64,000 bases of DNA, taken from the NCBI GenBank assembly GCA_963853835.1, contig OY970834.1, positions 38,533,257 to 38,597,256 on the forward strand, read 5' to 3'. Shown in pieces: positions 13,162-24,422 of this stretch. The notes beneath the pieces were generated by a model. The model had not been told where the DNA came from and did not search any database. It saw only the letters and a program-made list of their open reading frames with translations. The number at the start of each line of letters is the position of its first letter. Position 1 is the first letter of the stretch. Source of the DNA: Calendula officinalis. Lineage: Eukaryota; Streptophyta; Magnoliopsida; Asterales; Asteraceae. Both the position numbers and the translations under genes were made by a program.

Positions 13162-13291
13162 ACAGATGCACAAGTCCCTGAAACTAATGAATCAAATCTT
13201 GACAGTCAAATAGTTGTTGACAAAACTTCCAACTCAAGAGCTCAAAAGAATTATCCTTTAGAGCCTGTTCTTAAGTGATGTCAATTCAAAT

Positions 13292-14920
13292 ATGCAAACA
13301 AGAAGCAAATTTAATTCAAGCTTAAACAATAATACTTGTAATATAAGTCTAATCTCTAATGAATGTCTGTTTGCATGCTTTTTATCACAGGATGAACCTA
13401 AAAAGATACAACAAGCTATGAAAGACTCAAACTGGATTGAAGTTATGCAAGAAGAACTTCTTCAATTCAAGTTACAAGTTGTTTGGACTTTAGTACCTCT
13501 TCCAAAAGGAAAAAGAGCCATTGGAACTAGATGGATCTTCATAAACAAAAAGGATGAAAGAGGAATAGTGATCAAAAATAAAGCCAGACTTGTAGCACAA
13601 GGATACACTCAATAAGAAGGAATAGACTATGATGAAGTATATGCACCTGTTGCAAGGATTGAAGCAATAAGAATATTTCTGGCATATGCTTCATTCAAAG
13701 GGTTCAAAGTCTATCAAATGGATGTAAAGACTGCATTCTTATATGGAAAAATAGAAGAAGAAGTGTATGTATGTCAACCTCTAGGATTTGAAGATCCTGA
13801 GCATGATGATTATATGTTTAAATTAGATAAAGCTCTTTGTGGCCTACATCAGGCACCAAGAGCTTGTTATGACACACTATCATCATACCTGTTAAAGAAC
13901 AAATTTCAAAGAGGTGCCATTGACAAGACTCTCTTCACAAAGAAGGTCAAAGATGACATCCTACTTGTTCAAATATATGTAGATGATATCATCTTTGGAT
14001 CAACAAATGATCAGCTGTGCAAAGAATTTGAAGAACTTATGCAGATCAAATTCAAGATGAGCTCAATGGGTCCAATGAACTTCTTTCTTGGACTCCAAGT
14101 TAATCAAAAACCAGATGGTATTTTGATCAATCAATCAAAATATGTCAAAGACATATTAGAAAATTTTGCAATGAAAGACTGCAAAAGTGCAAGCACTCCT
14201 ATGGAAACACATAAACACCTACATCCTGACATTGAGGGGGAAGATGTAGATGAACACTTATATAGATCAATGATAGGTTCTTTATTGTATTTAACTGCAT
14301 CTAGACCTGATATTATGTATAGTGTTTGTGTGTGTGCCAGGTATCAAGCAAAACCAAAGGAATTACATTTACAAGCAGTCAAAAGAATCTTTAGATACTT
14401 GAAAGGGAAACCATCACTAGGTCTTTGGTATCCACATGACTCACCATTTGAACTTATAGCATACACAGATAGTGATTATGGTGGTGAATGCTTGGATAGA
14501 AAGTCACCTACGGGTGGATGTCAATTCTTTGGATCAAGAATTGTGTCATGGCAATGCAAGAAACAAACAAATGTTTCAACATCTTCTGCAGAAGCAGAGT
14601 ATGTAGTTGCATCTGCATGTTGTGCTCAAGTACTATGGATTCAAAATCAACTCATGGACTTTGGTATGTCTATTCTTAAAACTCCTATTTTTATAGATAA
14701 TCAAAGTGCAATTAGTATTGTGAATAATCCAGTAAAACATTCAAAGACTAAACATATAGAAATCAGATTTCATTTTATAAGAGATTGTAATGAAAAGAAA
14801 TTAATTAAAGTGGTTAAAATTCATACTGATAACCAATTAGCAGACCTCTTCACAAAGGCATTTGATGTAGGAAGGTTTAACTATTTAGTTAACAGTATTG
14901 GAATGATTTTTATAAATTAA
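13292..14920 (+). pseudogene. Copia reverse transcriptase and RNase H, one stop
   Basis: The RT begins with EVMQEELLQF and RLVAQGYTQ. A TAA at 13613-13615 interrupts it, just after YTQ, where the family normally has Glu. The frame continues through ARIEAIRIFLAYA, MDVKTAFLYG, the catalytic YVDDIIFGST (about 13975-14005) and GLHQAPRA. RNase H follows with TDSDYGG, AEAEY and DNQSAI acidic residues, and ends with HTDNQLADLFTKAF near 14820-14865. Apart from the single stop, the region 13616-14920 is open. Confidence 0.9.
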
Positions 14921-15406
14921 ATACATCAACAATCTCACATGTAAAGTTCTTGTACAATATTACCTAAGTTTGTCTTATTTTACTACTGAATTTTCACTTA
15001 ATACTGATTGTAGTTGTCAGTTACTACTGATCAGCCTTTAAAGTATTAAAACCTCAGTTACTACTAATGTATTATACTACTGGTACTTAGTTACTACTGA
15101 TCGGCAGTTTACTCTTAAAATTGATAAAATTACCAAACTAACCCCATGAAAATAGCCGTTATGCTATGATTCGAAGGGTATTTGTGACTTTTTGCAAGTT
15201 AATTTCGAAAACTATAAATAACATAAGTCGGTTAATCTTACATTATCCAAACCTCGATCTGCTAAAACCCACGATAAAACCTAAAGTCGGCAATCCAAAT
15301 TGAAACCCTCATAAGGCAGTAACAACTTCCAATTCCATCACATACTCTAAAAACAACTACAAATTCCATCACATACTCTAAACGGAACTTCAAATTCCAA
15401 TTAAAA
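14921..15406 (+). other. Copia spacer between pol and the extra ORF region
   Basis: Non-coding. It contains several TACTACTGATC-like repeats at about 14990-15110, the same motif seen in the LTRs. Confidence 0.6.
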
Positions 15407-16832
15407 ATGGCAATGATCAAACCAGTAGCTGTTCAAACAGATCTACAATATTGTGAATTTCACAATATGATTGCATTCCTAAAGAACCCAGACGGAACTA
15501 AAGATTTTAGGGAAATTGTGATGTTTCTAAAACACTCATCAATCAAATATGCCCTCACAATCCAACCTACAATTCATGAGAGACATATAGTTCAATTTTG
15601 GGAAACGGCAGAACATATTAAAGAAGGAGACACATCAAAAATCAAGTCTACAGTAGATGGAAAAACAATCTTCATAACAGAGCAAACTATCAGGCAACAT
15701 CAACAACTTCATGATGACACATGTATATCTCTACTCTCTAAGGATGAGCTTGTTGAAAACTTAATAAAAATGGGGTATGAAGGAAAGAAAAACATTGTTA
15801 CTTTTCAAAAAGGGCTTCTTTCTCCCCAATGGAAATTTTTAGTTCATACAATTCAACACTGCATCTCTCCTAAAAAGAGCACTTGGAATGAATTCAACAA
15901 GTCAATAGCCTCTGCTGTTGTTTGTTTGAGCACAGACCAAGTGTTCAATTTTTCAAAAATGATTTTTGATGGTATGATTGGAAATCTATCATCCTCTAAA
16001 TTTTTTTATGTATCCCAGATTTATTGCACATATTTTAAATTGTGAGATCCCATATCTCACTAAACCAAAAGAAATTTACACTGCACCTTCTCTAAACAAA
16101 AAGGTTTTTTCAAACATGAGAAGGTTATTCAAATTTTCTAGAAAGGTAACACATTTGTTTCCCAACATGATCCATGATCGTCCCCCAACTGGAGAAGGTT
16201 CAAGTCACCCCATTGAACCCCAACCCACTCCATCACTAAATATTGCAGCCCAAACAGAACCTCAAGCCAATCAATCAACCTCACCTCAAGATGTCCTGCA
16301 TGTGTCCCAGGAACATGAAATTGAACCTCAGAGTGTTACTCTTCACTCTTTGGTAAACCTTCCTAAAAGCCAAATCATATCCTCAAAATATAAATGGAAG
16401 AGAACTTCCAAAAAGGACACCAGGGGACCAACTGAGTCAGACCCCAGACTCCAAGAGTTGACTTCCAAGGAGGAGAGAAGTCATGAGGAAAGGGCTCTCA
16501 CTACTGATGCACCAAAGGTTGGTGCACATGCTAGTGAGAACATCATTAGGACCCAGACCTCGGAAACTTTAAGTGATGACTCATCATTTGAGGCAGCACT
16601 TAAAGGACCCCGGTGCCAAGAAACCACAAGGGGAGATACCTCTGCTTCTGCTAGGCAGAAGAGAGTATCTAAATCACCCAATGATTCACCAAGCAGTGAT
16701 GAGGGTAGTATGAATCAAACTGAATTGATGGATATGATGGAAAACCTTGAAACCACTGTACAAAATTGCCAAATTTTAATCAACAATCAAGGTAAAACCA
16801 TGAGCTATATGAAGCACTACATCAATGTTTAG
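15407..16832 (+). pseudogene. Extra ORF downstream of Copia pol, N-terminal half
   Basis: Starts MAMIKPVAVQTDLQ and runs to 16045, then continues in the overlapping frame (15978-16832) after a one-base-class shift near 16000, where both frames read FFMYPRF/FFYVS-like sequence. The first part resembles plant retroelement-associated proteins often auto-annotated as 'synaptobrevin, longin-like'; this is from memory and needs a search. Residues around FMYPRFIAHILN and VFSNMRRLFKF are the recognisable core. The C-terminal part is Pro/Ser/Thr/Gln-rich and probably disordered. No reverse-transcription function is suggested by sequence. Confidence 0.6.
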
Positions 16833-16966
16833 AACAGAAGAATGCAAAGACTTTACCAAAGACTTCACAGACAAACTTCAATAATCAGAAAATTGAAGAA
16901 GAAGGTTGATATTAGTGATACACAACAGGTTGAGATCACTAAGGGGAGAAAAATCAAATTCAAGAG

Positions 16967-18088
16967 ATGATTGATACATCTATAGCAGCAGCAGCAGCCT
17001 CCCTCTTAAATCTTAAAGAAGCTCATGGTGAAACAGGTCAAAGTGATGAAGACTTTGACAGAGGAGTCAAAAGCATGGAAGATGTATTTGTGTCTGCACA
17101 ACAATCACCTACAGCAGAACAAGTACCTTCTCAAGTTGCTACTGAAGTCATGGGTACTACTGATCCCATAAACACCACTGAAGTCATCCAAACAACTGAA
17201 GTACTTATTACTGATCAAATTGAAGAAGAAACACAAGAAGCAACATCTGTAATAACTCCTTTGATGACAACTACAACAACCTCAACAGTAGCAGACCCCT
17301 CTACTCTACAAATGGTACTTTACAGACCCCTTAACCTTCAAAATTTAATACCAGTAGTAACTACATTGGTTACTACTGAGTCTGTAGCAGCAACAACAGA
17401 AGTACCAATTACTATTGATTCACCAGTAGTAACCACAACAACAGCACCAACAGAAATCATTGTCCCAGATTTTGATGCAAATGTAAATTGGGAAAAGGTA
17501 GATGAATGTACGTTGCCTCCTCACCCAAAAATTCTGGATGATGATGAAGCTCATACCTTTGCACCAAAAATATAAATAAATGAGGTACCAGATATGAAGT
17601 ATACACCTCCATCACAATGCATAGGTAAAGGAAAAGAAAAGTTTGATGATGACTATCCACACAGAGCACTTGGTCACTATATGGTGAACAAGATGAATCT
17701 AGTCAGGGAACTAAAACAAACACATTGGAAAGTTAAGAGAATGAGGTACCACATAAAATGTGCCAAAACTCTTGAACTTGAGAACAAAAAGAAGGCTAGA
17801 AAAGAACAATCTGCAGCTGAAGCAATTCAAGAAATAGAAGAATTTCTTCTAGAAGGTCAACAAGAAGAACTTGACAAAATCAAGAGATATGAAGAAGAAA
17901 GACTGTACCTTCTTGAAGAACAAATAAAAGAATGCAAAAGATGCAAGATTGATATGCCTGAACCATTTGATGAAGAGAAAAGCATGATGATTGAATATCT
18001 TAAGACAATAGGTCACAGTGCAAAATCCTTTGGTAGAATGAAAATTATCACACTTGTTGAAAGATATTGCACTGAGAAAAAGAAATAA
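16967..18088 (+). pseudogene. Extra ORF downstream of Copia pol, middle part
   Basis: Two neighbouring frames (16967-17575 and 17594-18088). The first is Thr/Val-rich with many TTEV and TTT runs that are the translation of ACTACTGATC-type DNA repeats. The second is a charged, likely coiled-coil segment (KKARKEQSAAEAIQEIEEF and following). Together with the previous and next entries it looks like one long ORF broken by stops. Confidence 0.55.
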
Positions 18089-18382
18089 TTAAATGAAGGT
18101 GTACAAGCTGTTGAACCTTCAAATGTAATAAAGATTGATCCCAAGATTGTACTTAACAGAAAAACTGTAGTTGGTGAATCTTCAGAACAAGGATCAAAGA
18201 AATGAAAAATAACAGAAGGTGATGATTCAACTACAAAGAAATTAAAACAAACTCCCCAAATTATTGAAGATCCACTACCTATTCAACAAGACAATCCTAT
18301 TCTTAACTGGAGAGAAAATCAAGGAATCCATGAAATTATTAGAGCAGACAAGAGTGTTCAGAAATTCAAAGCATGGAAACCT

Positions 18383-18852
18383 ATGTTATTATCCTTCAAC
18401 AGAAGTGATGTCATTACAATGCTAGAAATTGGAAAACCTAGAATGACAAATAAAAGGTGGAAAAACTATGGAGCTGGATATTTAACTGAGATGTTTAATG
18501 CTGCATTTCATCCAGAAAAGTATGTTGAAAGGATTGCAAGTGAAGACAATTTATTTGCATGGAATGTTCTTCCCACAATAAATATGTATTTCTTTGAACG
18601 AACTAACAGAAGATGTGAGCTGTATTTAATGGAATGAGACGACAATCACTCACAGAAGACTCTGTATCAAATTGTATGCTGTGCATTTGTAAGACCTAAT
18701 GATCCATGTATGTATACAGAGAAATACAGACAATTATTTCAAAAGAATAAAGCATATGTGGATGAACAAAGAAGATTAAGAGATCAAAGACAGAATGAAG
18801 GAGATGAAAGAAGAGCAAAGGAAGAAGAAGAGAAAAGAAAGAAACTTGATTA
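18383..18852 (+). pseudogene. Extra ORF downstream of Copia pol, C-terminal part
   Basis: Open to 18637 (TGA), then continuing with a Lys/Glu-rich frame to about 18852, just upstream of the polypurine tract. Contains MTNKRWKNYGAGYLTEMF and ends in a charged EEEKRKKLD-like tail. I cannot assign a function. Confidence 0.5.
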
Positions 18853-18871
18853 ATTCAAACTGAATTAATAA

Positions 18872-18885
18872 GTTTAGGGGGAGAT
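18872..18885 (+). other. Polypurine tract of the Copia element
   Basis: GTTTAGGGGGAGAT directly abuts the 3' LTR, the usual place for plus-strand DNA priming. Confidence 0.85.
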
Positions 18886-19418
18886 TGTTGGGTTATAAAA
18901 GATATATTACTGATGCTGCAGTTAGTACTGACCAAGAATTGATACTGCTACAAGAGTTAGTACTAATGGGGCAAAATTACAACTTACTACTGATCTTGGT
19001 GTTTGTTACTGATGATCAACATTTACTACTGCTCGATGGAATTACTACTGATCGTTCAAGGTTGATGCTGATCAACTTATTTATGGAGTATATCGAGTCC
19101 GAGATCTTAGGAAAGTTTGTTTAGAATTAATATCTTATGTAATTCGATTGTAATCGTATCCTAGAATAACTAGGGTAAATAGTTAGGCTTCAAGGACTAT
19201 TATATATAGTTCCTTATGAATTGTAAACATACGTGTGTATTGTAACTCATTCGATCAATATACATTGAAGCTTTTTGTGATAACTGTGTTCTTATAATTG
19301 TTCTTACAATTTACAGTTTATTGTTCTTGATTAAATCAACATAGTGTTAATCCGCTGTAACTTATATTGTTGAGTAGATTATTGTGTTTATTAACTGTTT
19401 TGTTAATCGATTCTGACA
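18886..19418 (+). repeat. 3' LTR of the Copia element
   Basis: 533 bp, TGTTGGG...TTCTGACA, about eight differences from the 5' LTR. Confidence 0.95.
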
Positions 19419-20575
19419 CGAAGCCTCCGGTTACCCTCCGAAGCAATCGAAGTGATGGCACAGGTCTAATATGATAGCACATAATGAACCATACATGGTG
19501 CACCATGTTGGTTCAGTTGTACGGATCATTCCCAATACTAGTTATTTGACAGCAGAATATGTTTACGAACTAACTACTAAAAATTGATTGTAACGTTTCA
19601 GAAAACAAATCCAAAAAAACTTAACAAAGCGGTAATAGAAGTATTGGGATCGGAGAACCTTTATATGTTCTTTTCCGTTAGTCCCAAATTCCGGCCAAAT
19701 TCTTGCAACATTTTCGTCAAGCTTGAGTTTCCTGTTATGAAAATATATTTTACTATTAATTATTATTCCCTCACATATATCAATAAAATACGCTAATGCC
19801 ATAAGTCTACAAGGGATGTAACACGAGTTAAAGGGTGTGTGGTCACTACTTGCCGGGTCACTTAATATAGAAAAAATTATGGTCAACAGAAAATTTAGTG
19901 GAAAACTTTTATATGACTCTAATCAAAATTATGTAAAAGTCACTTTGATTCTGGAAACTTTTGATTAAAATAATGTTTTCAAATCAACCCAATTAAAACC
20001 CCCACAAAATTCGTTTTGATCTCAACCATTTCAACACATCAACCAATTAACCCGTCTATTTAATTTGTTATATATCCTTGGCTTCCATACAAACATGAGA
20101 ACATACCCTTTATCAGCAAGCCAATGTACCATTCCTGCCGTGATACCCTTTGTTGTAGAGAAAACCGGAAACAAACTATCATTCTGTACCGGACGAGAAT
20201 CATCTTTTCCCAACACCCCTGCTACAGTATCAATGATCACTTTCCGGTCTTTGTACGCACAAACCTAACAAATTAACACAATATCGAGCCTTTGTGTAAA
20301 ATAGAATTCACAAAATGAATATGTAGGCTAAAATAATTAGTCACAAAAGGGAAATGCGTACCTGGATTCCAAGTATTCTATCAGCATTTCCTAATTCAAC
20401 CAAAAAACGCCTCAGTTTTGCCTCTACATCAGAATGGACCAGACTGTTGTACAACCATTTTGCATTCGATGTTAGTTTGTTATGCATGTTTGCTGAAACA
20501 AAACTAAGATCAGTAGAACCTTTATCTGAACGGGAAGACGATTTGTTAACTTATTTATTATCTTGGTGTGATTAA

Positions 20576-20722
20576 CTGCAACGAAAATTAATTGCAAAGA
20601 AAATTAATTGCAAAAAAAATTAATTGGAATGAGATTTAATTGCAAAGAAAATTAACTCGAAAGAAAATTAATTGCAATGAAATATAATTGGAATGAGAAT
20701 GAATTGCAATGAAAACCGATAA
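20576..20722. repeat. Short tandem repeat, GAAAATTAATTGCAA units
   Basis: Roughly ten degenerate units of 14-16 bases (variants AATTAATTGCAA, ATTTAATTGCAA, AATAATTGGAATGAG) just upstream of LACTB copy D. Confidence 0.8.
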
Positions 20723-20740
20723 GCCTCCAAATTGTGTGAT

Positions 20741-20865
20741 TAGTTGCATTGACCTAGCGGTATGGTGTATGACTCTTATCCTTGAGGTCTGGAGTTCGAG
20801 TCCCGTTGTGGACATAGGTGGTAATTAGGAGTAGATTAGATTTGTCGTTTCAAAAAAAAAAAAAA
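20741..20865 (+). mobile_element. tRNA-derived SINE
   Basis: An A-box-like TAGCGGTATGGTG and a B-box-like GGAGTTCGAGTCC are followed by a short unrelated body and a poly-A run (about 20851-20865). AGTTGCATTG on the left and AGTTGCAATG on the right look like a target duplication. It is not a functional tRNA gene: there is no cloverleaf 3' half. Confidence 0.75.
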
Positions 20866-20986
20866 GTTGCAATGGAAATTAATGACCATGTGTGGTTGTC
20901 GATCATCATTTTGGCAACAGCTGTAATCGAATGATCACATTGAGAATTAGTAACCTATACGTTTCTCATTCATTCCTAAGGCTACT

Positions 20987-21477
20987 TGATGAGTTCTGAA
21001 TAACTCTTCATAAATGTCGATCTTTAGGCTCAAGAATAGTTAGTTCTTGATCTGGAATAAGCATATACAAATAACAAAATTGCGGAATTAGTTGAACATA
21101 TATGTATAGCTAAACAAGTTTTCATCATTAAAAGCCTCAATTCTATATATAAATACATAGAACGGTTCTTCGTTAAACAGGATCAAACGACCTTGAGGCT
21201 TAGGTTTTACACACAAACACGTTAAAACGTGGGTTACAAGAACATCTAATTCTATGTCATTAGATTTCTTTATATACTAGAAAACCTAAGACTTACAAGG
21301 AAAAGATAATACTAAATCTTTTAAATTCAAACAAGATATACTATATCTTTTACAATTATCATTATCTCCTAAATCTTATTCAAATCTTGAACTTCATATC
21401 ACCGACTTAGGTCCTTGTAGTTTAATAGTTTTGACATATCAAATCTTTAATGAATATTAATAAAAATATTCCTAACA
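20987..21477 (-). repeat. 3' LTR of the short LTR element
   Basis: Left copy. On the minus strand it starts TGTTAGGAAT and ends CTCATCA. Same length as 22985-23475. Confidence 0.93.
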
Positions 21478-22373
21478 ATCTTCCCCTATTTGATTTGACA
21501 AAACTTGTAGAATTAGCTAGGAATCTTCAAGTTTCTTCCCCTTTTTGACATAATCAAATAAATCCGAGAAACTTGAACTTCCCCTTGAATGATCAACACT
21601 TTTTCTTCCCCTAAAAGTGTGATATCATTCTTGTGTTCTTCAAGGCTATATCAATTACATTGAAAACCAACTATCTTCTATTTGAAGTTGAAGTAGAAAC
21701 TCAAACTAAGCATCACATTCCGTCTAAATATAGTAATCAGCAACATCATATCTTGTATGAGGGACTTTCTTATCTTAGCCTTCAACAGATCTTTTCGTTA
21801 AGAGTGTTGAATTGCAGTTACAACAATACATAACATCTTATGTAGTAAGACTTTCCACTTCTCCTTCAAATAAAATATAATCAATTATCTTCTGTAATCA
21901 ATTGACAAAGATCAAATATGTAACAAATAAAACTTTCCTTTATCTTCATCATGCCTTCAACCTGTGTGTGTGAATAATTTGATTCGTTTCACATTATTAT
22001 CAGATACGATCAATAAACCGTGGTATGGAATGAACATGGTGTGTGACATGCTTTCCAAAGTATGATGTATCAGTCAAAAAGAGATCAGTAAAAAAAATTT
22101 CTTCGTTTAGTACTGATTAGTAACAAATTCGAACACTGCTTTTTATTTACTACTGATCAGTAGTGTTTGATTGGAGCAGTAGTAGATTGATCAGTAGTGT
22201 ATTAGATAACGAATCAGTAGTATATTAAGAGCAGTAACAAGTTGCGAGTTTTAGTACTGGTCAATAGTAAATTGAAATTGAGATGATATACTACTGCCAT
22301 TGATAGAGCAGTAGTAAAAATTGAAATTTCATAGGATCAGTAGTAAAATCCGAAACAAGATCAGTAGTAAACT

Positions 22374-22808
22374 TGCACCCACAACTTCTGCTATTTGTTT
22401 CCTTAAAAAATTAGGTTCGGTGCCTGCTAATTCAATTAGCAATTCTAAAGCATCTTGTGCTGTTGATTCCTCACCGGAATTCAATGCTTCAGTCAGTGTT
22501 TGCATCATCAATGGCAACAAATCATGAAATTTGTCCCTATTGGAAGCTTCTTCCAAACATTGAATGAAATTGATTGAAGCACTTAATGCTGCAATTCTTA
22601 GATCTGGATTTGTCCCTGTATTCAAACACCCTAGGAAAACAGAATGTAACGTGTCTAAATGAGGAAGCAAGGTTTCCCCAATGTATTGAGCCAATTGTGC
22701 AAATATTAGTAAAGCACTTGCTCTATGCCTAGGGTTTCCGGAAGTAACACACTGAAACATGAACGGTAAAAGCTCCAGCCATCCGTTTTCCGGCAAAACA
22801 ACCGCACC
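22374..22808 (-). pseudogene. Captured importin-5/karyopherin-beta3-like gene fragment
   Basis: An uninterrupted frame of about 145 codons reads PENGWLELLPFMFQCVTS, then LIFAQLAQYIGETLLPHLD, then DRDKF-like/DLLPLMMQTLTEALN and ALELLIELAGTEPNFLRKQ. These are HEAT repeats of the N-terminal half of plant importin-5 (RANBP5/IMB3-type nuclear import receptor). Upstream (TAA near 22825) and downstream (noncoding GATCAGTAGT repeats after 22374) the similarity stops, so only a piece was taken. It lies in the element's own transcription direction and is open throughout, but has no ATG at its start, so a protein would need an upstream start. I cannot see introns in it. Confidence 0.85.
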
Positions 22809-22970
22809 GATAGTTACGAATTAGGTATGAATTGGGAAGGCATTCTCCAGTAGAATTTCTTGAATAGTTTTATCAACATATTGATTTTGGAGCACATATA
22901 CGATCCGAACAATGCTGTGATTCTTCATGTGATCATAGATCCTTGTTATATTCCAGATCTGGAGCCACCT

Positions 22971-22982
22971 GCTCTGATACCA
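22971..22982 (-). other. Primer binding site of the short LTR element
   Basis: The reverse complement reads TGGTATCAGAGC, the exact plant initiator tRNA-Met complement, two bases inside the right LTR. Confidence 0.92.
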
Positions 22983-22984
22983 AT

Positions 22985-23475
22985 TGATGAGTTCTGAATA
23001 ACTCTTCATAAATGTCGATCTTTAGGCTCAAGAATAGTTAGTTCTTGATCTGGAATAAGCATATACAAATAACAAAATTGCGGAATTAGTTGAACATATA
23101 TGTATAGCTAAACAAGTTTTCATCATTAAAAGCCTCAATTCTATATATAAATACATAGAACGGTTCTTCGTTAAACAGGATCAAACGACCTTGAGGCTTA
23201 GATTTTACACACAAACATGTTAAAACGTGGGTTACAAGAACATCTAATTCTATGTCATTAGATTTCTTTATATACTAGAAAACCTAAGACTTACAAGGAA
23301 AAGATAATACTAAATCTTTTAAATTCAAACAAGATATACTATATCTTTTACAATTATCATTATCTCCTAAATCTTATTCAAATCTTGAACTTCATATCAC
23401 CGACTTAGGTCCTTGTAGTTTAATAGTTTTGACATATCAAATCTTTAATGAATATTAATAAAAATATTCCTAACA
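22985..23475 (-). repeat. 5' LTR of the short LTR element
   Basis: Right copy, adjacent to the primer binding site, two differences from the left copy. Confidence 0.93.
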
Positions 23476-24002
23476 CTACTCTGTGATATGGTCCTATGTG
23501 ACAAACCACTATATTGTGCTCCACATGAGAACACCTCTCCCAGGCGTGGTCTAAAATTGTGGTGAGATGTGGCAATGGTCATACGTGTAACATCCCAGAA
23601 CCCCGTAGAACGATATTATCTGCTTTACCCGCAGGCGTACGGTTTTGTACTTTGTATAGATTGCTCCACCCAAAAAACCCTATGCTACAAGAGGTATCAA
23701 CACCTTTATAAATACATGTTTCGTTCTCTTCTCCAGTTGATGTGGGACAGATGTTACACAAACGTGATCATATAAAGGTACAATCGTCGGTTGTTGGTTT
23801 CTCCACCATTGAATGTGACTGAAATGTCTCTTTCAACAAAGAACATAATGCTCAAGAAAATTAAAAGAGAGCATGTTTGATGGGTGTTTTTTCCCCTTTA
23901 AATCAATACTTTTTTAAGTTTTCTTTGATGGATTTTCCTTAAGCTACACAGTATAGCTACACGTAGATATTTGAATTCAATTGTTTATATAATCATATAC
24001 AT

Positions 24003-24278
24003 CTGATTCAAAATAAGTAATACACTTTGCATTTTGAGGTGATTCAAAATAAGTGATACACTTTGAAAATTTACCTTATTTTGCAAAAAAATAGTAGGAC
24101 CCACACACACTAACTATCTACTTTAACAAAGTGAAATGAACTCTTTACTCATTTCATTCAAAAAGTGTGAGACCCAATCCAAACTAACCATCCAAGTAAT
24201 CTAGTTTAACCATCATTATAAACTTTTACTTCAAAAACTGTGAAACCCAAATGTATCACTTATTTTGACGGAGGAAGT
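24003..24278. repeat. Degenerate Stowaway-type MITE
   Basis: GATTCAAAATAAGTGATACACTTTG at the left is mirrored by ATCACTTATTTTGACGGAGGAAG at the right. The left terminus lacks a clean CTTCCTCCG end and carries a short internal duplication. Confidence 0.65.
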
Positions 24279-24422
24279 AACATAATTTCTATGAATAAAA
24301 CTTAAAATAACGTATCTAATACCAGTTTAGTGCTACAAATATTTTTGTAAGAAACTCCTAGTTAGTGAGTAAATTACGAAATTTAAGTGTAAGAAACTCC
24401 GATATTTAATTTATTTGTTTTA

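Larger units (their letters stand above)
8416..19418 (+). mobile_element. Copia LTR retrotransposon, 11.0 kb, coding region decayed
   Basis: Two 533-bp LTRs (TG...CA) enclose gag, protease, integrase, RT and RNase H in Copia order, followed by about 3 kb of extra coding-like sequence before the polypurine tract. The flanks are CAAAG (8411-8415) and CGAAG (19419-19423), a 5-bp target duplication with one change. The LTRs differ at about eight positions (about 98.5% identical by eye), so insertion is recent. Even so, gag and pol contain a frameshift and several stops, so it is not autonomous. It lies in intron 3 of LACTB copy D, opposite to that gene. A third ORF region after pol recalls the SIRE/Maximus lineage; that placement is inference. 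Confidence 0.95.
5772..20487 (-). pseudogene. LACTB-like copy D, split by a Copia element and frameshifted
   Basis: Six exons can be aligned to copies B and C: 20362-20487 (ATG at 20487), 20107-20264, 19659-19731, 6978-7172, 6676-6757, 5772-6367. Exons 1-4 are open, with conventional splice sites and the SxxK nucleophile motif (STTK) in exon 2. Intron 3 contains the 11 kb Copia element. Exon 5 has a 12-base in-frame deletion removing VRPL. Exon 6 is broken: the entry frame reaches TAA at 6222-6224, and the family sequence continues in two other frames, with a second shift near 6060. The HxG motif (HPG) is therefore unreachable. The position equivalent to the motif-2 Tyr is Phe. The damage in exons 5-6 is independent of the Copia insertion. 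Confidence 0.88.
20987..23475 (-). mobile_element. Short non-autonomous LTR retrotransposon with importin-5 cargo
   Basis: Two 491-bp LTRs with only two differences seen by eye enclose 1.5 kb. A perfect 5-bp target duplication CTACT flanks it (20982-20986, 23476-23480). Orientation is minus: the tRNA-Met primer site lies next to the right LTR (22971-22982), and a purine tract (AAATAGGGGAAGA on the minus strand) abuts the left LTR. There is no gag or pol. The interior instead carries a sense-oriented fragment of an importin-5-like gene (22374-22808) and a tract of GATCAGTAGT repeats (22060-22370). Near-identical LTRs mean a very recent insertion. Confidence 0.93.

Noticed and set aside
16481..16681. 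Minus-strand open frame in the Copia extra ORF region
   Set aside because: Antisense shadow of the plus-strand coding-like sequence, no domain.
20741..20810. Possible tRNA gene
   Set aside because: A- and B-box-like words are present, but no cloverleaf or acceptor stem closes; poly-A and target duplication mark a SINE.
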